From: Terrabacter sp. MAHUQ-38
Lineage (GTDB): Bacteria; Actinomycetota; Actinomycetes; Actinomycetales; Dermatophilaceae
Length of the DNA: 64,000 bases
Direction of reading: 5' to 3'
Assembly: GCF_014518425.1 (NCBI RefSeq)
Contig: NZ_JACVCU010000003.1
Span: 186,001 to 250,000 of the forward strand
Shown here: positions 1-9,965 of the stretch, one piece after another
Layout of the letters: each line of letters begins with the position of its first letter
Position numbering within the stretch: position 1 is the stretch's first letter
The notes under the pieces: generated by a model
What the model saw: only the letters and a program-made list of their open reading frames with translations
What the model was told of the DNA's origin: nothing
The model's database searches: none
Program-made: the position numbers and the translations under genes

Positions 1-441
1 CTCACCCGCGATCGACTCGTACTCCCCCGGCGTCGAGGTCACGAACACATCCATCTGCTTCGCGTTCAACCACCGCGACAGATCGTCCTTGATCACCCCA
101 TGCTGCAGGAACGTGAACTTCCACCGCGGCTCCACATGCTTGAGGATCGCCGGCGGCCGCTGCACCGGAGCATCGATGTGCGAGGACACCAGATGCGCCG
201 CATTGATCATCAACAGCTTCCACCGCAACGACCCGTGCGCCACCAGCCGCGACCCGAACCCCTCAGCCTTGAGCCGCTTCCAGTCCGGCGTGTCCTTCTC
301 CAGCACGAACCACGCATTCACGTCCGGCCGGTGCTCCCGCAACCACCGGAACAGGATCTCCCCCGAGTCATTCGCATCATGGATCCGGTCCATCAACACC
401 CACGCCCCACCGAACTCCCGCCGCACCGGCCCGCGCGCAGC
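1..441 (-). repeat. Direct repeat copy A: identical transferase cassette
   Basis: Bases 1-441 match 2681-3121 exactly by eye (offset 2680); the first mismatch is at 442/3122. The repeat continues past the window edge, so its full length is unknown. It encodes the start of the glycerophosphotransferase domain. Confidence 0.95.
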
Positions 442-1842
442 CGCCAGCCGGACGGGGTCCGGCACGATCCGGTCGAGCGCCTCGCGGCGCCGCAGCCGCG
501 TCGGGCGGAACATCTTGCGCACCCCACCCGGGCTCATCGAACGCACCCGCCGCGGCGCCCAGGTCTCGGCCAGCTCCAGACGGGTCCCGGCAACCTCGAG
601 CTCGATGGTCCCCGTCGTCGGCGCCCACAACACTCGCTCCCACATGAGGGTGGCACCGAAGAAGTCGATGCGCCGCGTCTTGCCGAACTCCGGCTCGACC
701 CTCCGGCCGCCCACGACGAGAGCCTCCGTCGGAGGATGTCCGACGTAGCGGTAGAGCAGGCGCACCAGGCCCTTCGCGTGGTCGTGCTTGTCCGGCACGG
801 CATACGGCGTGTGCCACGGCTCGTCGCGAAGCCCGTGCAGCAGGATGTCGCGCCAGTGCGGGCGCAGCTTGCGGATCGAGAACGAGTCGACGACGTCGGG
901 CGACAGCCGCCGTGCGATCTCGCCGAGCGTCTCGCGGAACGTCTCGGCCAGCTCACCCTCGATCGCCGACGCGGAGTTGGCCATCGCGTCCTCCGACGAG
1001 AAGTACCACGACAGGTCGTAGAGGATGTGGTTCTGGACCCAGTTCGGCGCGCGGCCGAACTGCTTCTCGGCGTCGTCGAGGAGCGCTAGGTACCCCTCGC
1101 GGGGCACGACGGCATACCGCCCCGCGAACGAGACGCCCGTCTGGAGGGTCGAGCTCTGGTCGGCCCGCTTGCGGTAGTAGTACTCGGCGGACGTGAGGAA
1201 GCCGACGTGCCGCGTGGGAGCGGCCATCAGGTAGCGGATGGCCAGGTCGCCGTCCTCGAAGTTCGGACGCAGACGCGGGTTGAAGCGCAGGTCGCCGATC
1301 AGGTCCCGGCGCATCAGGGAAGTGGTCGTGCTGTTCGGGATCACGGACGTCTCGACGTCGAGGTCGACCATCTGGTCGCCCCGCGCGAACATCACGGCCC
1401 GGGGGTGGCGTTCCAGGGTGTTCGTGGCCTCCATCCGCAGGATGGTGTTCGTGCAGAGGTAGGTCATGCTCGGGTGCTCGTCGATGAAGCGGGCCGCCGC
1501 GGAGAAGTACTCGGCGTTGACCGTGTCGTCGGGGTCGGTGAACGTCAGCCACTCCCCCGTGGCGTGGCCGAGGCCGGCGTTGCGGGCAGCCGCCTGGCCG
1601 GCGTTCTCCTGGTGCAGCACCACCACCTCGCACCGCGCCCGCGCCGCCCACGCCTCCAGGACGGCACGCGAGTCGTCCGTCGACCCGTCGTCGACCATGA
1701 CCACCTGCAGCCGCGAGAGGTCGAACGTCTGCGCCTCGATCGAGGCGATGAACTCCTCCAGGTAGCGCGACACGTTGTAGACCGCCGAGACGACCGAGAA
1801 GAGCGGCCCTGCCTGCCGGCCCTCGACCTGCTGCACTGTCAT
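1..1842 (-). CDS. GT2 glycosyltransferase / CDP-glycerol glycerophosphotransferase fusion, copy 1 (3' end outside window)
   Basis: Partial gene: 614 codons are present and the frame is open to base 1. The N-terminus is a family-2 glycosyltransferase (FSVVSAVYNVSRYLEEF, then VDDGSTDDS and the DPDD metal-binding motif). The C-terminus enters a TagF-like CDP-glycerol glycerophosphotransferase domain (FLQHGVIKDDLS near residue 580). By family it should extend a glycan and add glycerol-phosphate units to a wall or capsule polymer at the cytoplasmic membrane face. It is a tandem paralogue of the complete gene at 1964-4531, with ATG at 1840-1842. From codon ~468 onward it is base-for-base identical to the paralogue, while upstream parts are a patchwork of near-identical and diverged blocks. 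The exact polymer cannot be read from the sequence. Confidence 0.9.
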   Translation of the reverse strand, partial: MTVQQVEGRQAGPLFSVVSAVYNVSRYLEEFIASIEAQTFDLSRLQVVMVDDGSTDDSRAVLEAWAARARCEVVVLHQENAGQAAARNAGLGHATGEWLTFTDPDDTVNAEYFSAAARFIDEHPSMTYLCTNTILRMEATNTLERHPRAVMFARGDQMVDLDVETSVIPNSTTTSLMRRDLIGDLRFNPRLRPNFEDGDLAIRYLMAAPTRHVGFLTSAEYYYRKRADQSSTLQTGVSFAGRYAVVPREGYLALLDDAEKQFGRAPNWVQNHILYDLSWYFSSEDAMANSASAIEGELAETFRETLGEIARRLSPDVVDSFSIRKLRPHWRDILLHGLRDEPWHTPYAVPDKHDHAKGLVRLLYRYVGHPPTEALVVGGRRVEPEFGKTRRIDFFGATLMWERVLWAPTTGTIELEVAGTRLELAETWAPRRVRSMSPGGVRKMFRPTRLRRREALDRIVPDPVRLAAARGPVRREFGGAWVLMDRIHDANDSGEILFRWLREHRPDVNAWFVLEKDTPDWKRLKAEGFGSRLVAHGSLRWKLLMINAAHLVSSHIDAPVQRPPAILKHVEPRWKFTFLQHGVIKDDLSRWLNAKQMDVFVTSTPGEYESIAGE

Positions 1843-1929
1843 GTCGCGTCCCCTAGCGTCGCGGGCGTGGGCTGGCCCCCACGTTCGGGGCACATGCTAG
1901 CCGCGCAGCGTGCGGCGCCGAGGGAAGGA

Positions 1930-1947
1930 CCGGGCGTTGCGGCCCGG
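1930..1947 (-). terminator. Possible hairpin between the two transferase genes
   Basis: CCGGGC (1930-1935) and GCCCGG (1942-1947) form a 6-bp stem just after the stop codon of the upstream paralogue. There is no U tract. The 121-bp gap 1843-1963 holds nothing else I can support. It could be a weak terminator or chance GC-rich pairing. Confidence 0.35.
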
Positions 1948-1963
1948 CGGCGCCCGCCGGGGG

Positions 1964-4531
1964 TCAGCGGCGGTCGAGGGCCTCGATCGCCGCGGTCACC
2001 CGCGCACAACACCCACCATCACGCATCGGGAACGTCGCCTCGATCCGCTCCTGGAACACCGGACGCGCCGCATACCCGTTCTCCGCGATGTCGACCACCG
2101 CCGCCACCGCCGCATCGACATCCTCGACCACCGGACCGAACCCGTCCCGCGGGTACTGGAAGTACCCCGCCCGACCCACGTGCCCACCAGCCATCACCCG
2201 CTGCGCATCGAACTGGAAGTACACCACCGGACGATCCATGTACGCCGCGTTGAACGCCATCGACGAGTAGTCCGTCACCATGACCGCCGACCGCGCGAAG
2301 TACTCCTGCACGTCCGCACCATCGAACGACAACCGCAGCACCGACTCCGGAAGGTCCATCTTCCCCAGCACCGGCTGGATGTTCGGGTGCGGCAGGAACG
2401 CCACCCGCCGCCCGGTCCGCTGCGCCAGCTCCGCCAGCTCCGCACTGCGCAGGAACGCCGTCCACGCCTTCGCATACTCCGTCTCGAAGAACTGCGCATC
2501 GATCACCCGACGCTGGCTCCCCGGCTTCAACGGCGGCACCAACCAGTTGCGCCACGTCGGCGCCACCAGGATCAGGTCGCACCCGTCACCCCGGATCCGC
2601 TGCGCCTTCTCGAACAACCGGTCGAACCGCGGCAACCCCGTCAGGGCCACCTCCTTGTCCGTGAACACGTACGGCGAACCCTCACCCGCGATCGACTCGT
2701 ACTCCCCCGGCGTCGAGGTCACGAACACATCCATCTGCTTCGCGTTCAACCACCGCGACAGATCGTCCTTGATCACCCCATGCTGCAGGAACGTGAACTT
2801 CCACCGCGGCTCCACATGCTTGAGGATCGCCGGCGGCCGCTGCACCGGAGCATCGATGTGCGAGGACACCAGATGCGCCGCATTGATCATCAACAGCTTC
2901 CACCGCAACGACCCGTGCGCCACCAGCCGCGACCCGAACCCCTCAGCCTTGAGCCGCTTCCAGTCCGGCGTGTCCTTCTCCAGCACGAACCACGCATTCA
3001 CGTCCGGCCGGTGCTCCCGCAACCACCGGAACAGGATCTCCCCCGAGTCATTCGCATCATGGATCCGGTCCATCAACACCCACGCCCCACCGAACTCCCG
3101 CCGCACCGGCCCGCGCGCAGCGAGGATGCGCACCGGGTCGACCTTGAGACGGTCGATCGCGTCACGGCGGCGCGGCGGTGTGGGGCGGAAGCGGCGCGCG
3201 ATCGCCTTGGCCCCGAGGGCCCGGACGCGGTTGCCCTTCCAGCCGGTGAGCAGCTCGACGCGGGCGCCGTCGAGGCGCACCTCGAGGGTGCCGCGGGCGT
3301 CGACCCAGAGGATCCGCTCCCACATGAGGGTGTCGCCGAAGAACTGGATGGCGCGCGTCTTGGCGTGCACGGGGGCCTTGCGCCTGCCGCGAGAGTGGAC
3401 GACCTCTTCCGGCGGGTCGCCGATGTAGCGGTAGAGCACGCGCACCAACCGCTTGGTGCGGTCGTAGCCGTCGGTCACGGCATACGACGTGTGCCAGGAC
3501 TTGCCCCGGAGGCCGTGCAGCAGGATGTCGCGCCAGTGCGGCTGGAGCCGGCGGATCGAGAACGAGTCGACGACGTCGGGCGAGAGCAGCTCGGCGATCT
3601 CGCCGAGCGTCTCGCGGAACGTCTCGGCCAGCTCACCCTCGATCGCCGACGCGGAGTTGGCCATCGCGTCCTCCGACGAGAAGTACCACGACAGCTCGTA
3701 GAGCACGACGTGCTGGACCCACATCGGGATCTCGCCGAACTGCTGCGCGGCATCACGCAGCAGGGCGAGGTACCCGTCGCGCGGGACGGTCGAGTAGCGG
3801 CCCACGGCGGAGATGCCCGTCTGGAGGGTCGAGCTCTGGTCGGCCCGCTTGCGGTAGTAGTAGCGTGCGGACCCGATGAAGCCGGTCTTGCGGCTGGGGG
3901 CCTGCAGCAGGTAGCGGACGGCGAAGTCGCCGTCCTCGAAGTTCGGGCGCAGACCGGCGTTGAAGCGAAGGTCGCCGATCACGTCACGACGCATCAGGGA
4001 GGTCGTCGAGCTGCCGGGGATGTACGACGTCGCGACGTCGAGATCGACGAGGCGGCTGTCGGTGTACATCTTCCAGCGGGGGTGCTTGCCCAGCTCGCCG
4101 GTGCCCTCGTTGCGCAGGACGACGTTGGCCGACAGGAACTGCACCTCGGGGTGCTCGTCGGCGAAGGCGGCCATCGAGGCGAAGAACCTCGCGTTCACGG
4201 TGTCGTCGGGGTCGATGAAGGTCAGCCACTCCCCCGTCGCGTGCTCGAGGCCGGCGTTGCGCGCCGCCGCCTGGCCGGCGTTCTCCTGGTGCAGCACGAG
4301 CACCTCGCACCGCGCCCGGGCGGCCCACGCCTCCAGGACGGCACGCGAGTCGTCCGTCGACCCGTCGTCGACGAAGACCACCTGCAGCCGCGAGAGGTCG
4401 AACGTCTGCGCCTCGATCGAGGCGATGAACTCCTCGAGGTAGCGCGACACGTTGTAGACCGCCGAGACGATCGAGAAGAGCGGCCGTCCCGGTGTCGAGG
4501 GGGTCGCGCTCTCGGTGGTCGGCTCGGTCAT
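1964..4531 (-). CDS. GT2 glycosyltransferase / CDP-glycerol glycerophosphotransferase fusion, copy 2
   Basis: Complete 855-residue protein. Residues ~14-250 are a family-2 glycosyltransferase (FSIVSAVYNVSRY, VDDGSTDDS, IDPDDTVNARFF). Residues ~480-850 are a CDP-glycerol glycerophosphotransferase (TagF-type, Pfam Glyphos_transf): QHGVIKDDLS, APTWRNW, LPHPNI, and VTDYSSMAFNAAYMDRPVVY, the usual nucleotide-sugar-phosphate site. Predicted role is assembly of a glycerol-phosphate-containing wall or capsular polymer at the inner membrane face. The ATG at 4529-4531 is preceded by GGAAAGG. Codon choice changes sharply at base ~3121 (codon ~471): upstream codons end mostly in C, downstream GTG, GGT, GGG, TTG and AAT are common. 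The boundary coincides with the end of the identical repeat shared with copy 1. Confidence 0.92.
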   Translation of the reverse strand: MTEPTTESATPSTPGRPLFSIVSAVYNVSRYLEEFIASIEAQTFDLSRLQVVFVDDGSTDDSRAVLEAWAARARCEVLVLHQENAGQAAARNAGLEHATGEWLTFIDPDDTVNARFFASMAAFADEHPEVQFLSANVVLRNEGTGELGKHPRWKMYTDSRLVDLDVATSYIPGSSTTSLMRRDVIGDLRFNAGLRPNFEDGDFAVRYLLQAPSRKTGFIGSARYYYRKRADQSSTLQTGISAVGRYSTVPRDGYLALLRDAAQQFGEIPMWVQHVVLYELSWYFSSEDAMANSASAIEGELAETFRETLGEIAELLSPDVVDSFSIRRLQPHWRDILLHGLRGKSWHTSYAVTDGYDRTKRLVRVLYRYIGDPPEEVVHSRGRRKAPVHAKTRAIQFFGDTLMWERILWVDARGTLEVRLDGARVELLTGWKGNRVRALGAKAIARRFRPTPPRRRDAIDRLKVDPVRILAARGPVRREFGGAWVLMDRIHDANDSGEILFRWLREHRPDVNAWFVLEKDTPDWKRLKAEGFGSRLVAHGSLRWKLLMINAAHLVSSHIDAPVQRPPAILKHVEPRWKFTFLQHGVIKDDLSRWLNAKQMDVFVTSTPGEYESIAGEGSPYVFTDKEVALTGLPRFDRLFEKAQRIRGDGCDLILVAPTWRNWLVPPLKPGSQRRVIDAQFFETEYAKAWTAFLRSAELAELAQRTGRRVAFLPHPNIQPVLGKMDLPESVLRLSFDGADVQEYFARSAVMVTDYSSMAFNAAYMDRPVVYFQFDAQRVMAGGHVGRAGYFQYPRDGFGPVVEDVDAAVAAVVDIAENGYAARPVFQERIEATFPMRDGGCCARVTAAIEALDRR
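2681..3121 (-). repeat. Direct repeat copy B: identical transferase cassette
   Basis: Second copy of the 441-bp perfect repeat (pair of 1-441). The codon-usage block that contains it runs on to the stop codon at 1964, so the transferred unit may be the whole C-terminal domain (about 1.16 kb). Confidence 0.95.
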
Positions 4532-4706
4532 GTCAGGTGCCTTTCCCGCACGGGCCGTGCCAGGGGGTCCCGTGCTCTGGTGGATCTGGTCTCGCGGCGG
4601 ACGTCGTCCGGTCCCCTGAACGGCGCGCTCGTCGGGCGCGACTGCCGCACAAGGATACGGCCCGGTATCCAGGGAGGCCGACCTGGGCTCGTCCGGGTGG
4701 TGAGGT
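4532..4706 (-). other. Intergenic gap guaB3-transferase with small hairpin
   Basis: 175 bp separate the guaB3 stop from the transferase start. GGATAC (4653-4658) and GTATCC (4665-4670) form a 6-bp stem around GGCCCG. It may end guaB3 transcription or be an operator for the transferase operon. I see no convincing -35/-10 pair. Confidence 0.35.
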
Positions 4707-5828
4707 TCAGTTGCCGAGGTACGGCGAGACGACGACCTCGACGCGCTGGAACTCCTTGACGTCGGAGTACCCAGTGGTCGCCATGGCGCGCTTGAGCGCG
4801 CCGATGACGTTGGTCGTGCCGTCGGCATGACGGCCCGGACCGAAGAGGATCTCCTCGAGAGAGGCCTGCGAGCCCAGCGCGATGCGCTCCCCACGGGGCA
4901 GCTGCTGGTGGTGGGCCTCCGGGCCCCAGTGGTAGCCGCCTCCCGGTGCGTCGGTCGCGCGGGCCAGCGCCGCCCCGAGCATGACGGCGTCGGCCCCGCA
5001 CGCCACCGCCTTGACGATGTCGCCGGACGTACCGACACCGCCGTCGGCGATGACGTGGACGTAGCGGCCGCCCGACTCGTCGAGGTAGTCGCGTCGCGCT
5101 GCGGCGACGTCGGCGACGGCCGAGGCCATCGGGGCGTGGATGCCGAGGGCCGTGCGGGTCGTGTGGGCCGCGCCCCCGCCGAAGCCGACGAGGACGCCCG
5201 CGGCGCCTGTGCGCATGAGGTGCAGGGCCGCGGTGTACGAGGCGGCGCCGCCGACGATGACGGGCACGTCGAGCTCGTAGATGAACCGCTTGAGATTGAG
5301 CGGCTCCGCCCGGCCGGAGACGTGCTCGGCGGACACCGTCGTGCCGCGGATGACGAAGAGGTCGACGCCTGCGTCGACGACCGTCTTCCAGTGCTGCTGG
5401 GTGCGCTGCGGCGACAGGGCGCCCGCCACGGTGACTCCGGCGTCGCGCAGCTGGCGGAGACGCTCGGTGATCAGCTCGGGCTTGATGGGCTCGGCGTAGA
5501 TCTGCTGCATGCGCGCTGTCGCGGCTCCCGGCTCGATCTCGGCGATCTCGCGCAGCTGCGCGGTCGGGTCCTCGTAGCGCGTCCACAGGCCCTCGAGGTC
5601 GAGGACGGGAAGGGCGCCGAGCTTGCCGAGGACGATGGCGCTCTCGGGGGAGACGACGGAGTCCATCGGCGCCGCCATGACCGGGATGTCGAAGTGGTAG
5701 GCGTCGATCTGCCACGACACCGAGACCTCCTCGGGGTCGCGCGTGCGGCGCGAGGGCACCACGGCGATGTCGTCGAAGGAGTAGGCGCGCCGACCGCGCT
5801 TGCCTCGGCCAATCTCGATCTCGGTCAC
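4707..5828 (-). CDS. guaB3: GuaB3-family IMP dehydrogenase-related protein
   Basis: 373 residues, a (beta/alpha)8 IMPDH/GMPR-fold protein without CBS domains, as in actinobacterial GuaB3. Visible motifs include FDDIAVVPSRRT at the N-terminus, VMAAPMDSVVSPE and VIADGGVGTSGDIVKA (phosphate-binding region). In canonical IMPDH the catalytic loop reads GPGSICTTR; here the aligned stretch reads GFGGGAAHTTR, so the cysteine position is histidine. By family it belongs to purine nucleotide metabolism in the cytosol, but the exact reaction is uncertain without that cysteine. The GTG start at 5826-5828 sits 6 nt after a TAGGAT box, so the transcript is probably leaderless. The neighbourhood (guaB, rsdA, sigD, whiB, groEL) matches mycobacteria. 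Confidence 0.9.
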   Translation of the reverse strand: MTEIEIGRGKRGRRAYSFDDIAVVPSRRTRDPEEVSVSWQIDAYHFDIPVMAAPMDSVVSPESAIVLGKLGALPVLDLEGLWTRYEDPTAQLREIAEIEPGAATARMQQIYAEPIKPELITERLRQLRDAGVTVAGALSPQRTQQHWKTVVDAGVDLFVIRGTTVSAEHVSGRAEPLNLKRFIYELDVPVIVGGAASYTAALHLMRTGAAGVLVGFGGGAAHTTRTALGIHAPMASAVADVAAARRDYLDESGGRYVHVIADGGVGTSGDIVKAVACGADAVMLGAALARATDAPGGGYHWGPEAHHQQLPRGERIALGSQASLEEILFGPGRHADGTTNVIGALKRAMATTGYSDVKEFQRVEVVVSPYLGN

Positions 5829-5834
5829 CGCCCG

Positions 5835-5840
5835 ATCCTA
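5835..5840 (-). promoter_or_regulatory. -10 box of guaB3 (leaderless)
   Basis: TAGGAT on the minus strand lies 6 nt before the GTG start, fitting the actinobacterial TAnnnT box of leaderless mRNAs. No clear -35. Confidence 0.6.
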
Positions 5841-5882
5841 CCGAGCACGTATCAGGGGCTCGCCAGTCGTCACAGATCGGAC

Positions 5883-7367
5883 ATGGGACATGGATATGCA
5901 GAACCTGACGTCATCACCCCGCGCTCGACGTTCTACGAGCAGGGCCGGTTCGGTCGGATGTTCCCGACCCTCGCGCCCTTCTCGGCAGACACCCCCACCA
6001 TCCGGCAGGCCCTGATGGAGCTCGGGAAACCCGGCGGGCTCATGGATGCCCAGGACGGCACGGACCCGATCGCCCTCATCGTCGACCCCGCCCAGAGCGT
6101 CCACAACCCGAACAACCCGGGGCTCACGGCGGGGATGACCTTCCTCGGACAGTTCCTCGACCACGACATGACCTTCGACCCCACCAGCTCGCTCGCGCGC
6201 CGGCAGGACCCTGAGTCGATCCGCAACTTCCGCATCCCGGCCCTCGACCTCGACAGCGTCTACGGCGGCGGCCCCGGTGTCAGCCCGCAGCTCTACGACC
6301 AGGGCGTGGACCGCGGCCGGACCTCGTTCCTCGTCGAGGAGATCCCGGGCTCCGGCGCCGTGTCCCTCGGGGGGATCCGGTCCGACCTGCCGCGCAACAG
6401 CCAGAGCGTCGCCCTCATCGGCGACCCGCGCAACGACGAGAACCTCATCGTCAGCCAGCTGCACCTTGCGGTGCTCCGCTTCCACAACCGGGTCGTCGCG
6501 GACGTCAAGGCCTCGCTCGGATCCACGGTGACGACCGAGGAGATCTTCGTCGAGGCACAGCGGATCGTGCGCTGGCACTACCAGTGGGTGATCGTCCACG
6601 AGTTCCTGCCGCGGCTCGTCGGCCAGACGCTCGTGAACAACATCCTCACGAAGGGTCGCCAGCACTACCAGTGGCGCAACGACCCGTACATCCCCGTCGA
6701 GTTCTCGGTCGCGGCCTACCGGTTCGGCCACTCACAGGTGCGACCGTCCTACCGGGCCAACTTCGGCACCTCGGCCAGTGACCCCACACAGCAGTTCTTC
6801 GGCCTGATCTTCGACCCGACGCAGTCGTCCGCGAGCGACCCGGGCGACCTCCGCGGCGGCTGCCGGGCGCCCCGCCGGTTCATCGACTGGCAGACGTTCT
6901 TCGACTTCGGCGACGGCCGGGTGCGCCCGAACAAGCTCATCGACACGACCCTGTCCAGCCCGCTCTTCGCCCTCCTCGGGACGCCGACGGGCCAGATGCC
7001 GTCGCTCGCCCAGCGGAACCTCATCCGCAACCTGACGATGAAGCTGCCCTCGGGGCAGGCCGTCGCCAAGGCGATGAAGGCCGACCGGCTCAAGGCGGCG
7101 GACCTGTCCGACCTCGAGCCGCTCGAGCTCGACACCCGCACGCCGCTGTGGTTCTACGTGCTGCGTGAGGCGCAGGTCATCGGCGACGGCAAGCGGCTGG
7201 GCCCCGTGGGCGGACGCATCGTCGCCGAGGTCGTCCTCGGGCTCATCGAGGGCGACGCGGACTCGTACCTCGTGCAGGACCCCGAGTGGGCGCCGACGTA
7301 CGGCGCCGACGACGACTTCCGCATGGTCGACCTGCTCGACGCGGCGGGCGTGGTCGCGGCGTTCTAG
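5883..7367 (+). CDS. Animal-type haem peroxidase (An_peroxidase family)
   Basis: 494 residues. It carries the hallmarks of the myeloperoxidase/peroxinectin superfamily: GQFLDHDMTFD with distal His94, LDLDSVYGGGP (structural loop), GDPRNDENLIVSQLHLAVLR with FHNRV after it, HEFLPRLVG, and YRFGHSQVRPS with proximal His283. The reaction should be H2O2-dependent oxidation of halides, thiocyanate or phenols. No Sec or Tat signal peptide is visible at the ATG chosen (5883), so it looks cytosolic or non-classically exported. The start is weakly supported because there is no clear Shine-Dalgarno. It is inserted between guaB3 and guaB, which are usually neighbours. The physiological substrate is unknown. 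Confidence 0.9.
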   Translation: MGHGYAEPDVITPRSTFYEQGRFGRMFPTLAPFSADTPTIRQALMELGKPGGLMDAQDGTDPIALIVDPAQSVHNPNNPGLTAGMTFLGQFLDHDMTFDPTSSLARRQDPESIRNFRIPALDLDSVYGGGPGVSPQLYDQGVDRGRTSFLVEEIPGSGAVSLGGIRSDLPRNSQSVALIGDPRNDENLIVSQLHLAVLRFHNRVVADVKASLGSTVTTEEIFVEAQRIVRWHYQWVIVHEFLPRLVGQTLVNNILTKGRQHYQWRNDPYIPVEFSVAAYRFGHSQVRPSYRANFGTSASDPTQQFFGLIFDPTQSSASDPGDLRGGCRAPRRFIDWQTFFDFGDGRVRPNKLIDTTLSSPLFALLGTPTGQMPSLAQRNLIRNLTMKLPSGQAVAKAMKADRLKAADLSDLEPLELDTRTPLWFYVLREAQVIGDGKRLGPVGGRIVAEVVLGLIEGDADSYLVQDPEWAPTYGADDDFRMVDLLDAAGVVAAF

Positions 7368-7372
7368 GAGGA

Positions 7373-7419
7373 CGTATGCCGTCCGGCCGGGCCCCTCGGA
7401 GCCCACCGGACGGCGTACG
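7373..7419. terminator. Bidirectional hairpin terminator
   Basis: CGTATGCCGTCCGG (7373-7386) pairs with CCGGACGGCGTACG (7406-7419), 14 bp with one G-T wobble, between the convergent peroxidase and guaB genes. The wobble falls exactly at the C/T position of the over-represented octamer GTATGCCG. Confidence 0.75.
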
Positions 7420-7435
7420 GCGTACCTCTGCGGCG

Positions 7436-8965
<1,530 letters not shown>

Positions 8966-9023
8966 AGGGCTCGCAGATGTGCCCGGGACCGGCGCTCAGC
9001 CGGCGGTCGGCGGGCGGCGGCCG

Positions 9024-9965
9024 TCAGGGGGCGGTCAGGGGGACGGCGGTGGCGTCAGTCGTACCTTCGCTCGAGTCGCCGGTGAGGCCCCTGACCGGTG
9101 GCGAGGGCGCTGCGGGCCGGGTCTGGCCGGCGGTCGCCGACGGCGCGAGCATCGTCTCGGGCGTCGCGGCGTCGGTCGTCGGGATCGGCGTCCGGGTCGT
9201 CGTCGGTGTCGGTGTGATGGCGGCGCCGCCCTTGGTGCTCTTGGTCGCCCTCGGGTCCTTCTTGCCGGTGCTCGTCGTCTGCGGCGTGCCGGTCTGCCCG
9301 CCGCCGGTCTCCGTCGTGCCGTCGCCGGGATCGGGCGCGCCCGAGTCGGCGGCGTCGAGGTCGCCGTCCTGGGTGCTGCCGCCCGGCGCTCTGCCATCTC
9401 GCGCGTTGTCTTCGGGCGGGTTGCCGCCCTGGGTGCCGTTGGACTGCCCTGCGGCGGACTTGCTGCCGCTCGTGCCGGCCCCGGTCCTGCCGGCACCGCC
9501 GCGCCTGGCGACCTCGGCCGCCGCGACCGCTGCCGGCAGCAGGACGATGGTGCCGTCGTCGCGGCGCGCGAGCACGAGGCCGCGCGCAGCGGTCACACTG
9601 CTCGTGCGCGGCAGCCCGAGTCGGGACAGCAGGGCGCTCGGGGCGTCGCTGCGGGCGCTCTCGTCCATCCTCTGCACGATCCGGGCCCGGTCCGACTGGC
9701 TCGGGGCAGCGTCCGGCAGCGACACGGCCGCGGCCACGCCCGCCCCCGAGGCAGCGATCGCCACGGCTGCGAACGCGCCGAGGTAACGGTGCTTGTTGGC
9801 GATGCGGCGCCGGCCCGTCCGCGACGGGAGAGGGGTGTCGGCATGCGTCGCGAGGGCCCCGAGCAGGGCGGCGATCGGCTCGTGACCCGGGTCGGCGCGG
9901 CCACCGAGGCGATCGAGGAGGAGGTCGTCGGCGATGAGGTCGCTGAGTGGAGAGAGGTCGTTCAC
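9024..9965 (-). CDS. rsdA: RsdA-like anti-sigma-D factor
   Basis: 313 residues. The cytosolic N-terminus includes LIADDLLLDRLGG, resembling the sigma-binding DLLLD segment of mycobacterial RsdA. One transmembrane segment follows at about residues 62-83 (AFAAVAIAASGAGVAAAV), then a long extracytoplasmic tail rich in Pro, Thr, Ser and Gly. No zinc-binding ZAS motif is seen. It should hold sigma-D at the membrane until released. The GTG start (9963-9965) overlaps the sigD stop by 4 nt (GTGA), so translation is coupled. Assigned by position and the N-terminal motif; the tail is too low-complexity to help. Confidence 0.8.
   Translation of the reverse strand: MNDLSPLSDLIADDLLLDRLGGRADPGHEPIAALLGALATHADTPLPSRTGRRRIANKHRYLGAFAAVAIAASGAGVAAAVSLPDAAPSQSDRARIVQRMDESARSDAPSALLSRLGLPRTSSVTAARGLVLARRDDGTIVLLPAAVAAAEVARRGGAGRTGAGTSGSKSAAGQSNGTQGGNPPEDNARDGRAPGGSTQDGDLDAADSGAPDPGDGTTETGGGQTGTPQTTSTGKKDPRATKSTKGGAAITPTPTTTRTPIPTTDAATPETMLAPSATAGQTRPAAPSPPVRGLTGDSSEGTTDATAVPLTAP

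Noticed and set aside
1-4531. Insertion sequence or transposon explaining the transferase repeat
   Set aside because: No transposase, no terminal inverted repeats and the repeat edges lie inside coding domains in frame; gene duplication and conversion fit better.
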